Part shown: positions 17,130 to 26,509 of the stretch, one piece after another | Layout of the letters: the number at the start of each line of letters is the position of its first letter | Position numbering within the stretch: position 1 is the first letter of the stretch | Assembly: GCA_019694395.1 (NCBI GenBank) | Contig: JAIBCC010000009.1 | Location: 115,492-179,491 of the forward strand | From: Pyrinomonadaceae bacterium | GTDB lineage: Bacteria > Acidobacteriota > Blastocatellia > Pyrinomonadales > Pyrinomonadaceae | Reading direction: 5' to 3' | Length of the DNA: 64,000 bases | Translations under genes and position numbers: made by a program | The notes under the pieces: model-generated | Databases searched by the model: none | Told to the model about the DNA's origin: nothing | What the model saw: only the letters and a program-made list of their open reading frames with translations

Positions 17130-17583
17130 AAAATTGATTGAGCATTTTTATAACTCGTTTGCTCAAACAGATTACAAGGCAATGCAGGATTGTTACGCGG
17201 ATAATGCAACATTTTCCGATGCGGTTTTTCAAAATCTGAATTCCGCACAGGTCAGAGCAATGTGGGAAATGCTTATCACACGCGGAAAAGATTTACAGCT
17301 TCGTTTTCAGAATGTTTCGGCTGACGAAAAAAGCGGTTCGTGCGAATGGATCGCAAATTACACGTTTTCGCAGACAGGCAAAAAAGTTGAAAATCATATC
17401 AAGGCAAATTTTGAATTTGAGAACGGAAAAATCGTTAAGCATATAGACGATTTTGACTTTTATAAATGGTCAAGTCAGGCTCTCGGAATAACCGGAACTT
17501 TGCTTGGTTGGACTTCGTTTTTAAAAAGTAAGGTGCAGCAACAGGCAATGAAAAGTTTGAGCGATTTTATGAATTTAAAATAA
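17107..17583 (+). CDS. SnoaL/NTF2-like family protein
   Basis: Protein of about 155-158 residues with the SnoaL-like cone fold pattern: an N-terminal helix IEHFYNSFAQTDYKAMQDCY, then ADNATFSDAVF, and strands ending FENGKIVKHIDDFDFYKW. NTF2-like proteins bind small hydrophobic ligands or catalyse isomerisations; no catalytic set can be assigned here. Two starts compete: TTG at 17107, 5 bases after GGAGG, and ATG at 17116, 14 bases after it. Both overlap the preceding membrane-protein gene. The two form a small operon. Confidence 0.82.
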   Translation: MPKMNDNEKLIEHFYNSFAQTDYKAMQDCYADNATFSDAVFQNLNSAQVRAMWEMLITRGKDLQLRFQNVSADEKSGSCEWIANYTFSQTGKKVENHIKANFEFENGKIVKHIDDFDFYKWSSQALGITGTLLGWTSFLKSKVQQQAMKSLSDFMNLK

Positions 17584-17666
17584 GTTTTCGCCAAAACTAT
17601 TGCTCTAAATTATTAGCAAAGTTAGAATATCAGCGTGCATCTAAATTATCATTGGAGGGGACAAAA

Positions 17667-18374
17667 ATGAACAATTACACATCAACTTTTGGAAATACGG
17701 TGGCAGATGCCTTGCCTGTTGAGCGGGCGGCGTTCATCCGCAAAACTTATTTGCATCTGGCGGGTGCGATTCTTGCCTTTATTTTGCTCGAAGGCTACTT
17801 GGCGTTTTCAGGCTTGGGCGCACGCATTGCAATTACGACACTTGGAACCAAATGGGGCTGGATGTTGGTTTTACTTGCTTTTATGGGCGTTTCAATGCTG
17901 GCTAACTGGTGGGCAAACTCGCAAACTTCAAAAGCAATGCAGTATCTCGGACTTGCCCTTTATACAATTGCTGAAGCGATTATTTTCGCCCCGTTAATTT
18001 TTTTAGCCCAGACCAAAGCAGGAGACGGGGTTATTGTTGAAGCCGGTGTAGTGTCAATCGGATTATTTTTAGGAATCACAGCAGTTGTCTTTTTGACTCG
18101 AAAAGACTTCTCGTTTCTCGGTCCGATTTTAATGATCGGCGGATTTGTCGCGCTTGGCACAATTATTTGCAGTATTGCATTCGGATTTGGGTTAGGAACG
18201 ATTTTCTCGTTCATAATGGTTGCTTTTGCCGGAGGTTCGATTTTGTATGAAACTTCAAATGTGATGCACCGTTACAACACTAATCAGCACGTTGCCGCTT
18301 CGCTTTCGCTCTTTGCCAGTGTTGCTTTGCTATTCTGGTATATTTTGCGGATTTATATGGGATCAAGAAATTAG
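17667..18374 (+). CDS. Bax inhibitor-1/YccA family membrane protein
   Basis: Seven-helix inner-membrane protein of 235 residues in the BI-1/YccA/TMBIM family, thought to form pH-sensitive calcium leak channels in bacteria. The family pattern is visible as AAFIRKTYLHLAGAI near the N-terminus and FAGGSILYETSNVMHRYNT before the last helix, with the usual acidic residue in the latter. The ATG at 17667 follows GGAGGGG at 8 bases and is preferred to the TTG at 17652. A hairpin terminator follows at 18404. Confidence 0.92.
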   Translation: MNNYTSTFGNTVADALPVERAAFIRKTYLHLAGAILAFILLEGYLAFSGLGARIAITTLGTKWGWMLVLLAFMGVSMLANWWANSQTSKAMQYLGLALYTIAEAIIFAPLIFLAQTKAGDGVIVEAGVVSIGLFLGITAVVFLTRKDFSFLGPILMIGGFVALGTIICSIAFGFGLGTIFSFIMVAFAGGSILYETSNVMHRYNTNQHVAASLSLFASVALLFWYILRIYMGSRN

Positions 18375-18403
18375 ATAGATTTTCGATTTTTAGAGTAAAT
18401 TAC

Positions 18404-18445
18404 AAAAGGCAAAACGAGGAAATTAAGTTCGTAGTTTTGCCTTTT
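18404..18445. terminator. Bidirectional hairpin terminator
   Basis: AAAAGGCAAAAC at 18404-18415 and its exact reverse complement GTTTTGCCTTTT at 18434-18445 form a 12-bp stem around an 18-base loop. A/T-rich flanks give T-runs in both directions. It lies between the convergent Bax-inhibitor and OPT genes and fits both. Confidence 0.8.
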
Positions 18446-18463
18446 AACTTTTAATTTTTGCTT

Positions 18464-20809
18464 TTAACCTTTTTTACCTTTCAAAAGCAATTCGCGTCCG
18501 ACATAGTAGAGAACTAACGCTAAAATCAAGAAGGGAATCATTCCCAACCAATCAGCGTTTGGACCGGCAAAAAACGGATTTCCTTTTTCCGCCCATTCAG
18601 CCCAATTGTCTTTAATTTGTTTGAGATAATTCAAAAATCCATAATCCAAACTGAACAAAGCCACCATAATTCCGGCGATTGCGCCGCCTGCGATGTAGCC
18701 CGAAGCCATCAGCACGCCGTTTGATTTATCGGTTTCAGCATCAATTTGTTCGTGTGTCAGATGCTGTTTGGCAAATTTCTTGCGTAAATAAAGGTCAACC
18801 GCCCAACGCACCATTCCGCCGACAAAAATCGGGCTGGAAGTCGAAATCGGCAGATACAATCCAACCGCAAATGCCAAACTTGGCACACCTGCCAGTTCAA
18901 GCATAATTGCGATCATTGCACCAATCAGAACCAAGCCCCACGGTAATTGCTGGTTCAAAATTCCTTTGATGATGTAGCTCATCAAAGTTGCTTTCGGCGC
19001 GTCGTATCGGGTTAATTCTTTGCCGTCTTCGTCCTTTTTGATTTGACCATTGATGCCCGGATCAACTAAATAAACGGGTTTGCCGTTCGTGTCAATTAAA
19101 TATTTCCCAACTGCGCCCAATTTCGGATCAGTGTTTTGCCAAACCTTGTAACTGTTGGTATCAGTATCTTTATATTTACCGTTGACGACTTTTTCGCTTT
19201 TTAATCCGCCCCCTTCGCGGAAGAGTTGTTCTTCTTTGACCTTAAATTCTGCGGCAAATTCTTTGTCCGTGACCTTGTGATAATAAGTTTCAGAATTGTT
19301 CAAAAGCACCAGCAGCCAACCTAAAACCAAAGCCGAAGCCAATGCGCCGAACAAAATTGCGATTTGCTGATTTCGCGGAGTTCCTCCTACCCAAAAGCCT
19401 GTTTTCAAATCTTGCGAAGTCGTGCCCCCGTTAGATGCCGCGATACAAACGATTCCTCCAACCGAGAGAGCCGTCACAAAATACGGATCCGCTGCCGTCC
19501 AACCGAATAATAAAAAGACCAGACAAGTAATTAGCAAAGTTGCAACCGTCATTCCCGAAATCGGATTGGACGATGAACCGATTTCACCGGTTAAGCGTGA
19601 CGAAACCGTCACAAACAAAAAGCCCAGAACGAGAATCAAAATCACCCCAACGATTGAAACCAGCGGATTGGTAAAAATTGACAAACCAAGTTGCGGAAGC
19701 AATAAAATTCCGCCGATCAGACCGATAATTCCTATGATTACCCATTTCATCGAAATATCCTGATCGGTTCTCGGCAGAACAGATTCGTTGTTGCTGTTTC
19801 CGCCGCCGCGCAAATCCGCCAGACCTGATTTTAACCCGCTCCAAATGGTTGGCAGTGAGCGAGCCAAAGAAATAATTCCGGCTGCTGCTACCGCGCCTGC
19901 TCCAATGTAAAGAATGTATGAACCGCGAATCTGCCCCGCCGACATATCCGCAATTTTTTTGCTCAGTTCGGGTGCAATTGGCGCAGCCGCCGATTCGCCA
20001 AAAAATTTGATCATTGGAATCAAGACAAGATACGAAAGCACGCCGCCGCCGAGCATAATGCCCGAAACGTAAGGTCCGATGATGTAGCCAACGCCAAGCA
20101 AAGCCGGATTGTTTTCCAATGAAATCGAACCGCCTTTGATGGTTTTATCCGACAACTCTTTGTGCGGTTCGCCGTTCCAGAGACTAAAAACCTGCATCAT
20201 TACGTTGTAAAGAAATCCCATCAAAAAACCGACTCCGATGATTTTTCCGCCTTGCAAAGCGGCATCGTCATCACCCGCTGTGTCGCCTTGGTGCGAAGCC
20301 TCACGCGATTCTTTCGATGCACCCGCTTTCAAAACTTCGGCGCACGCAGTTCCTTCGGGATATTTCAAATAGCCGTGTTGTTCTTTAATCAATGCACGAC
20401 GTAAAGGAATCATCAGCAGAATTCCTAAAAGTCCGCCAAAAACCGCGACAAGCGTTGATTGCACAAGGTTTAGGTCAAAACCTAAAATCATAATCGCGGG
20501 CATGGTGACACCAACACCGAATGCGATTGATTCACCTGCACTTCCGGCGGTTTGCATTATATTGCCTTCTAAAATGGTTGCGTCCTTTGCGCCGATTTTT
20601 GAAAGCAAGCGGAAAAGTGTGATTGCAATTACGGCTACAGGAATTGATGCTGAAACTGTTAACCCTGTTTTTAAGACAAGATACAGCGATGATGCGCCAA
20701 ATACGATTCCCAGTAGTGTGCCGATAATCAGCGGCAAAATTGTCAGTTCGCGCAATTTGGAACTGTCGGGAATATAGGGTTTAAAGTTTTCCAGAAACGG
20801 ATTCTTCAT
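18464..20809 (-). CDS. OPT-family oligopeptide/metal-chelate transporter
   Basis: Inner-membrane symporter of 781 residues with about 15 hydrophobic helices. The N-terminus has LTILPLIIGTLLGIVFGASSLYLVLKTGLT, followed by EGNIMQTAGSAGESIAFGVG and later YPEGTACAEVLKAG. These are hallmarks of bacterial OPT transporters (the EGN and YPEG motifs). A polar insert of about 110 residues (about 510-620; SETYYHKVTDKEFAAEF) interrupts the helices. The substrates would be small peptides or metal chelates. It stands alone, flanked by a terminator and a divergent peptidase gene, which suits peptide scavenging. Confidence 0.92.
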   Translation of the reverse strand: MKNPFLENFKPYIPDSSKLRELTILPLIIGTLLGIVFGASSLYLVLKTGLTVSASIPVAVIAITLFRLLSKIGAKDATILEGNIMQTAGSAGESIAFGVGVTMPAIMILGFDLNLVQSTLVAVFGGLLGILLMIPLRRALIKEQHGYLKYPEGTACAEVLKAGASKESREASHQGDTAGDDDAALQGGKIIGVGFLMGFLYNVMMQVFSLWNGEPHKELSDKTIKGGSISLENNPALLGVGYIIGPYVSGIMLGGGVLSYLVLIPMIKFFGESAAAPIAPELSKKIADMSAGQIRGSYILYIGAGAVAAAGIISLARSLPTIWSGLKSGLADLRGGGNSNNESVLPRTDQDISMKWVIIGIIGLIGGILLLPQLGLSIFTNPLVSIVGVILILVLGFLFVTVSSRLTGEIGSSSNPISGMTVATLLITCLVFLLFGWTAADPYFVTALSVGGIVCIAASNGGTTSQDLKTGFWVGGTPRNQQIAILFGALASALVLGWLLVLLNNSETYYHKVTDKEFAAEFKVKEEQLFREGGGLKSEKVVNGKYKDTDTNSYKVWQNTDPKLGAVGKYLIDTNGKPVYLVDPGINGQIKKDEDGKELTRYDAPKATLMSYIIKGILNQQLPWGLVLIGAMIAIMLELAGVPSLAFAVGLYLPISTSSPIFVGGMVRWAVDLYLRKKFAKQHLTHEQIDAETDKSNGVLMASGYIAGGAIAGIMVALFSLDYGFLNYLKQIKDNWAEWAEKGNPFFAGPNADWLGMIPFLILALVLYYVGRELLLKGKKG

Positions 20810-20917
20810 TGGAAAAAATCTCCTTGCTTTTTCTTTTTAGGGAAGAGTTTTTTGAATTGAAACTTGGCTTAATTTACTCTGCTTAAAGCAAATAGGCAAG
20901 TCTTTTTGTTGATTTTT

Positions 20918-21072
20918 AACCGCCGGGACACAAAGACGCGGAGAAAGCTATTTTGCTTTTTAGTTTTCGCCGTGCTTTATGCTAAATTTGTAGCATTCAA
21001 TTTCAAGATTTTCGCTTTAAATTTTTATGAAGACTTTTCCAAAAATCTCCGCGTCTCTGCGTCTTTGCGGTT
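20918..21072. repeat. Imperfect 26-bp inverted repeat overlapping a signal-peptide sequence
   Basis: Left arm 20918-20943 matches the reverse complement of 21047-21072 at 21 of 26 positions. The core is of the GACGCGGAG / CTCCGCGTC kind, resembling the 'ACGCAAAGACGCAGAG' interspersed repeats. The right arm is inside the coding sequence of the M14 peptidase, covering codons 7-15 of its signal peptide. Confidence 0.75.
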
Positions 21073-23327
21073 TAATTTTTCTTTTTGCCTTTTCAGTTTT
21101 TGCCCAAACTGTTCCAACGCCAAAAGATGTTTTGGGCTGGACACCCGGCGACGATAAAAAATTGGCGAGTTGGGAACAAATTGTGGATTATTTCAAAAAA
21201 TTGGATGCGGCGAGTGACCGTGTAAAATTTGAAGAAATCGGCAAAACTACAATGGGCAGACCGTTTGTTTACGCCACCATCTCCGCGCCGGAAAATCTGA
21301 AAAATCTCGAAAAATACAAACAGATCAACGCCAAATTAGCCGATCCGCGCCTGATAAAATCAAATGATGCGTTGGCTAAACAATTGATCAAAGAAGGTAA
21401 AACGGTAGTTGTCATTACCTGTGGAATCCATTCGACCGAAGTCGGCGGAAATCTTTCTTCGATGCTGATTGCCGATAAATTGGCAACTTCTAAAGAACCG
21501 GAAATCTTGAAGATTCTGCAAGATACGATAATTTTATTGGTTCCGAGTCTGAATCCTGACGGCAACGACATCGTTAAAAATTGGTATGACAAAACTTTGG
21601 GAACGCCGTATGAAGGAACTTCGCCGCCGGAGCTTTATCACAAATACACGGGACACGATAACAACCGCGATTGGTATGCTTTTACGCAGGTCGAAACGCA
21701 ATTGACGGTTAGTCAAATTCACAACGTTTGGCATCCGCAAATCGTTAATGACATTCATCAGCAAGGCGCAAACGGCTCACGGATTTTCATTCCGCCGTAT
21801 ATGCAGCCGGTTGAACCGAACGTGCCGAAAGAGATTGTTGAAGGCTACACGGAATTAGGAAATTTTATGGCGGATGAAATGCGGAAACAGGGATTCCAAG
21901 GCATCACGACCAATTCGACTTACGATGCGTGGACTCCCGCACGGGCGTATTCGCACTATCACGGCGGCGTAAGAATTTTGACGGAAACGGCTTCGGCAAA
22001 ACTTGCTTCGCCAACTAATGTTACATTTGACCAATTGCGAGACGGTTTAGGCTACGATGCCAAAAAAGAATCTGACAATTTCAAACCGCTCTGGAAAGGC
22101 GGCGAGTGGCATTTGCGCGACATTACCAATTATATGACTGCCGCAACTTTTCAATTGCTCAAACACGCTTCGATAAATCGTGAAAAATGGCTGACAAAAT
22201 TTTATGCGATTGGAAAAGAAGAAGTCCGAACGAGGAAGAAAGGGGAAGTTTATGCCTATGTTATTCCCAAAAGCAAAAATAGTTTGGTCGTCACAAATGC
22301 TCTGGAGCAAGCTGGAGTTAAAGTTGAATATCCTGTAGCTTTTGAAGTTGACGGTAGAAAGTTCGATGCCGGAACGGCAATAGTCAGAGCCGGACAACCC
22401 TATTTTAATTTTGCCGTAGCGATGCTTGTGCCTCAAAAATATCCTGATATGAAGGATGATAAAGGAAATCCGATTCCACCGTATGATGTTACGGCACACA
22501 CTTTTTCATTATTGACTAACACCGAATTTGTTCCTGTTTATAAGCCATTACCTAATTATTCAAAAATTGGGATGGTCACTGCGACTGAAAGCTGCAAAAG
22601 TTTTCAAGTGCAACTTTATCGTTCTTATAATCCCTCAATGGATGAAGGATGGACTCGTTGGGCATTTGATGAGTATAAAGGCAGCGCGTTTTGCGGGGTA
22701 AGCCACAAACCGATCTTTAATAAAGAAATTAAATCAAACAAATTTGATTCCAGAACGATTATTTTCCCCGACCAATCGCCTAATCAAATACTTAACGGTT
22801 ATGCCAAAGGCTCAATGCCCGATGAATATGTCGGAGGAGTTGGCAAAGACGGTGCGGCAAATTTGCGAAAGTTCGTTGAAGCGGGGGGAACTCTGGTTTT
22901 TCTGAATCGCGCTTCGGATTTTGCGATTGAGCAATTCGGATTGCCTCTGCGCGATGTGACTGACGGACTGAAACGAAAGGATTTTTACATTCCGGGTTCG
23001 ATTTTGCGGACGGAGATTGACACAAATCATCCGATTGCCAAAGGAATGCCGAAAGATTCAATCGCCTGGTTTGAAGATTCAGCAGCCTTTGAAATTACGA
23101 TGAGTGATGACACAAATGTCCAGATCATTGCCAAATATCCCAATAATCCGAAAGACATTTTGTTGTCGGGTTGGGCGTTGGGGGCAGAAAAAATTGCTGG
23201 AAAAGCCGCTTTAGTGCAGGTAAATATCGGCAAAGGAAAAGTAATTCTGTTCGGATTCAGACCGCAATATCGCGGACAATCTCTGGCGACATTTCCGTTA
23301 TTATTCAATGCGATAAGCGGGAACTAA
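21027..23327 (+). CDS. Secreted M14-family zinc carboxypeptidase-like protein
   Basis: 766-residue exported peptidase. The signal peptide (hydrophobic LCGLIFLFAFSVFAQ) ends near residue 26. The M14 domain (about 40-380) has the zinc motif HSTE (His135, Glu138), NPDGND, and ILTETASA, which holds a likely general-base glutamate. The long C-terminal part contains a beta-rich segment and a ThuA/GATase1-like end (AGGTLVFLNRASDF, VILFGFRPQYRGQ). Such proteins are common among Acidobacteriota and Bacteroidota for peptide scavenging. The beginning of the gene is formed by an interspersed repeat arm. No Shine-Dalgarno is obvious. Confidence 0.88.
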   Translation: MKTFPKISASLRLCGLIFLFAFSVFAQTVPTPKDVLGWTPGDDKKLASWEQIVDYFKKLDAASDRVKFEEIGKTTMGRPFVYATISAPENLKNLEKYKQINAKLADPRLIKSNDALAKQLIKEGKTVVVITCGIHSTEVGGNLSSMLIADKLATSKEPEILKILQDTIILLVPSLNPDGNDIVKNWYDKTLGTPYEGTSPPELYHKYTGHDNNRDWYAFTQVETQLTVSQIHNVWHPQIVNDIHQQGANGSRIFIPPYMQPVEPNVPKEIVEGYTELGNFMADEMRKQGFQGITTNSTYDAWTPARAYSHYHGGVRILTETASAKLASPTNVTFDQLRDGLGYDAKKESDNFKPLWKGGEWHLRDITNYMTAATFQLLKHASINREKWLTKFYAIGKEEVRTRKKGEVYAYVIPKSKNSLVVTNALEQAGVKVEYPVAFEVDGRKFDAGTAIVRAGQPYFNFAVAMLVPQKYPDMKDDKGNPIPPYDVTAHTFSLLTNTEFVPVYKPLPNYSKIGMVTATESCKSFQVQLYRSYNPSMDEGWTRWAFDEYKGSAFCGVSHKPIFNKEIKSNKFDSRTIIFPDQSPNQILNGYAKGSMPDEYVGGVGKDGAANLRKFVEAGGTLVFLNRASDFAIEQFGLPLRDVTDGLKRKDFYIPGSILRTEIDTNHPIAKGMPKDSIAWFEDSAAFEITMSDDTNVQIIAKYPNNPKDILLSGWALGAEKIAGKAALVQVNIGKGKVILFGFRPQYRGQSLATFPLLFNAISGN

Positions 23328-23330
23328 AAA

Positions 23331-26300
23331 TTACGGATTCTTTACTTTTCCAAGAGTTTCATCCAACCAATTGTTAATTATTGGAGCAAAAATTTCAGGA
23401 GGCGGAACGTGACCGCTTTCCACAATAGTTAAACGTTTTGGTTCACTCATAATTTTAAAAAGCGGTTCGGCTTCGGTTTTTAACTGATGTGCTTCATCAT
23501 ACCGTCCTTTGACAACCAGCTTGGGAATTTTGGTGTGCGGAGCAAAATTAACAATATTGCCCTCTGCTATCCATTTTGCCCATTCAGAGCGCACCCCGAT
23601 ACCAACGTAAGCGGCGGAAACATAGCGATTTTCAACCGCCGTTAAAATCAAGCCTTTATCTCCCCCCCAACTCAAACCAATAAAACCTAAACTCTTTATG
23701 TCAATATCATTACGGGTTTCCAAATAGTCAATTCCGCGCCGCCAGTCGGTAATATCTTTGACCGTTTCTTTGCGAAGCTCAACGCCTTTGACATCATTCC
23801 GTTTCGGCGGACGATCACTATAACCTTTCAGAGCAATGGCAAAAACGGCTCGCCCGGATTTAATAACGGGAGGTAGAAAATCTTCGACCGAATGTGTCAG
23901 AGAACTGAATCCCAAAGGCACATCAGCTGCCGGAATCCAATGAACAACCTGTAAGGGGCGCGGAAAATTTTTAGGCAAATAAAGATACGCAATTACCTTT
24001 TCACGGTCTGCCCCAATGTATGAAACTTTCTCGCGCGTCCAGGAATCGGTTTCGATGGTTTCGATAATTTGTGCATCGAGCGGAATCTTGTCATAAACAT
24101 AGTGCGTTATCCATTTTTTGAAATCCGTTTCACTTGACGCTTTATATTCAGGAATCTCAACCGGCAACATCGGTTCGCTTCCATCTGTTTTGTCGGAAAG
24201 GTTTTTGACCAATCGAAAACCGACTTTATTTGAACTGAAATCAGGTGGAAAATCCCCGAAATAACCAAATAAGTAAGGTCTTTCGCCCCACGAGCCGCCG
24301 CCAACTAAAACATTCTTACCCCGTGTATTGAACATCCATTCGGAAACATTTCCCGCCATATTCAGGCAACCATAAGGACTCATCCCAAACTGAAAATTAT
24401 CAACTGCAGTTGTTCCGTCACTGCCAAAATTTGCCAAAAGATCCGGTGAATCGGCATCACGACTCAAGCCCCACGGCATGGTGTTGTAACCTTCGTCAAA
24501 TTTTCCGTCACGGGCGGATTTTTCCCACTGAAAAATTGTTGGTAGTGATTTGCCGCGAAACTTGGCATAAGCGGACGCTTCATACCAGGTGATGTCCGTA
24601 ACGGGAAAGTTATCTTTGCCTTCGGGAAAATTTTGGTTCATCCACGAGCGCGGGGCATTCAATCCGGTGCGGTCTTTGAAATTTTCGACGGCTTTTTCAA
24701 AAGGAATTTCTTTGCCGTCTTTCAAAATCGGAACTTGCCAGAACTCTTTTTTATGGTAGCCTCCTGCCGTAATAAACTCTTTGAAATCAGCATTTGAAAC
24801 TTCAAATCTGTCAACCAAAAAATCGCCAAGTTGGACTGTTTTTTCAGTTGGAAGGCTGTAACTGACCAAATGATATTCACCGCTTGGAACAAAACTCATT
24901 TTGTCAGGAACCTTTTCGGCTTCGATCAATTTTGCCGAAACCTCGATTGGCGGCATCCAAATCAGGTCAGAAGTATAGCTTGGCAATCTACCCGAAATGC
25001 TGCGCGTAACGGGAGCAAATCCTTCTTTCTCAAGATAAAGCAGATATTGCCCACGAGCGATTTGCAGATTTACCAACGGAGTTTGTCCGATATATTCGCG
25101 TTCAGGAAATTTTCCGTCCGCCAGAGGCTGAAATCGTTTAAGATAGATCTTTGCGCCTGCCGGTTCGGTTTTGACAGTCAAATTATCGGAAATCAGTGGC
25201 ATCAATTTCACTAAACTTTCATCATTCGGCAAATATTTTTTTACTTGCAAAGCCAAATCATAAGCCTCAAAGGTTTTATCTTCTTTTGTTAACTGCACAA
25301 CTTTTTTGACATTTTCTTGTGCCCAATTCAGGTTATGATTTTGCCAATAAAATGATCCGCCAACAGTTAAAATGAACAAAATTGCAACTGCGAGAACTAT
25401 TTGCTTCCAACCAAATGCAGTCGTTTTTCCGGAAATTAAATCGTGATTTTGCAGTTGTGCTTCAAAACTGAGTTCATCACGCAACTCTCGTAAATCACTG
25501 AGTAACTCCTTGATGTTTTGATAACGTTTATCAACATTTTTTTGTAAGGTTCGGCTAATAATTTTTGCCAAAGGCGGGGGGAATCCTTTCAAATCCGGCT
25601 CAAAAGACAGAATCGCAGCAAACGTTTCGGCAATACTTTCGTGTAAAAAAGGATTTTTGCCTGACAGCATTTCATACAAACAAACTCCCAGACTCCAAAT
25701 ATCAGTTCGTCCATCGGTTGTTTTTCCGCGCGATTGTTCGGGAGACATATAGGCAGCAGTTCCCATAATTGCGCCTGATTTGGTAAGGGAAGTTTTGGTG
25801 TCAAGAGTTGTTTCAAAAACTTGTTTGGCTAAACCGAAATCCAGAACAGTTACTTTTTTATTGGGTGAAATGATAATGTTTGAAGGTTTGATGTCACGAT
25901 GAATGATGTTATGTGTATGTGCTTCATTGAGTGCATCAGCAATTTGAATGGCAATATCCAGCGCAGTTTTGAGGTCTAATTTCTCGCATTTGAGCTTATT
26001 TGAAAGCGTTTCGCCTTCGATATATTGCATTACCAAGTAAGCGCGATTTTCTTCTTCTTCAATTTTGTGAATAGCGCAAATATTCGGATGCGAAAGTGCC
26101 GCAGCAGCTTGGGCTTCACGCCGAAAACGCTTTTCTGCACTTTTATCAGTAGATGCTTCGGCAGGCAGAAATTTGATGGCAATATTGCGGTTAAGCTGTA
26201 AATCCTGCGCCAGATAAACCGCTCCCTGCCCGCCTGTGCCGAGTGCCTTGAGGATTTCATAATCGCCGATTTTATCGCCTTTATGGAAATTAAACGGTTG

Positions 26301-26504
26301 TTCGACAATAACATCAGCGACTTGTCCGACCGCCGGGTTTTCTAAAAAATCATGCTCGAAAGAATTGAGTAGAATCTCAACATCATGGCGTAAGTCATTA
26401 TCATTAGCGCAAATTTTATCTAAAAATGCTTTACGCTTTAAAGGCTCAATTTCCAAAGCATCATTGAAAATCTGCTTAACTTTTTGCCAGTTTTCACGTT
26501 TCAT
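23331..26504 (-). CDS. Ser/Thr kinase fused to PEGA, FGE-sulfatase-like and alpha/beta-hydrolase domains
   Basis: 1057-residue multidomain protein, numbered from the ATG at 26504, which lies 5 bases after the sigma stop. There is an N-terminal helical module (1-60). The kinase domain (about 80-345) has GTGGQG 89-94, Lys111, HRDIKPSN at 202-209 and DFG 222-224. A membrane helix lies at about 369-386. Outside come a PEGA domain (about 442-508), an FGE/SUMF1-type domain (about 538-768; CLNMAGNVSEW, GGSWGERPYLFG) and an alpha/beta hydrolase (about 813-1043) with nucleophile elbow GLSWGG (Ser945) and a late His. The FGE part lacks the usual catalytic Cys pair. Coupled to the adjacent ECF sigma. 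Confidence 0.9.
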   Translation of the reverse strand: MKRENWQKVKQIFNDALEIEPLKRKAFLDKICANDNDLRHDVEILLNSFEHDFLENPAVGQVADVIVEQPFNFHKGDKIGDYEILKALGTGGQGAVYLAQDLQLNRNIAIKFLPAEASTDKSAEKRFRREAQAAAALSHPNICAIHKIEEEENRAYLVMQYIEGETLSNKLKCEKLDLKTALDIAIQIADALNEAHTHNIIHRDIKPSNIIISPNKKVTVLDFGLAKQVFETTLDTKTSLTKSGAIMGTAAYMSPEQSRGKTTDGRTDIWSLGVCLYEMLSGKNPFLHESIAETFAAILSFEPDLKGFPPPLAKIISRTLQKNVDKRYQNIKELLSDLRELRDELSFEAQLQNHDLISGKTTAFGWKQIVLAVAILFILTVGGSFYWQNHNLNWAQENVKKVVQLTKEDKTFEAYDLALQVKKYLPNDESLVKLMPLISDNLTVKTEPAGAKIYLKRFQPLADGKFPEREYIGQTPLVNLQIARGQYLLYLEKEGFAPVTRSISGRLPSYTSDLIWMPPIEVSAKLIEAEKVPDKMSFVPSGEYHLVSYSLPTEKTVQLGDFLVDRFEVSNADFKEFITAGGYHKKEFWQVPILKDGKEIPFEKAVENFKDRTGLNAPRSWMNQNFPEGKDNFPVTDITWYEASAYAKFRGKSLPTIFQWEKSARDGKFDEGYNTMPWGLSRDADSPDLLANFGSDGTTAVDNFQFGMSPYGCLNMAGNVSEWMFNTRGKNVLVGGGSWGERPYLFGYFGDFPPDFSSNKVGFRLVKNLSDKTDGSEPMLPVEIPEYKASSETDFKKWITHYVYDKIPLDAQIIETIETDSWTREKVSYIGADREKVIAYLYLPKNFPRPLQVVHWIPAADVPLGFSSLTHSVEDFLPPVIKSGRAVFAIALKGYSDRPPKRNDVKGVELRKETVKDITDWRRGIDYLETRNDIDIKSLGFIGLSWGGDKGLILTAVENRYVSAAYVGIGVRSEWAKWIAEGNIVNFAPHTKIPKLVVKGRYDEAHQLKTEAEPLFKIMSEPKRLTIVESGHVPPPEIFAPIINNWLDETLGKVKNP

Positions 26505-26509
26505 TAAAT

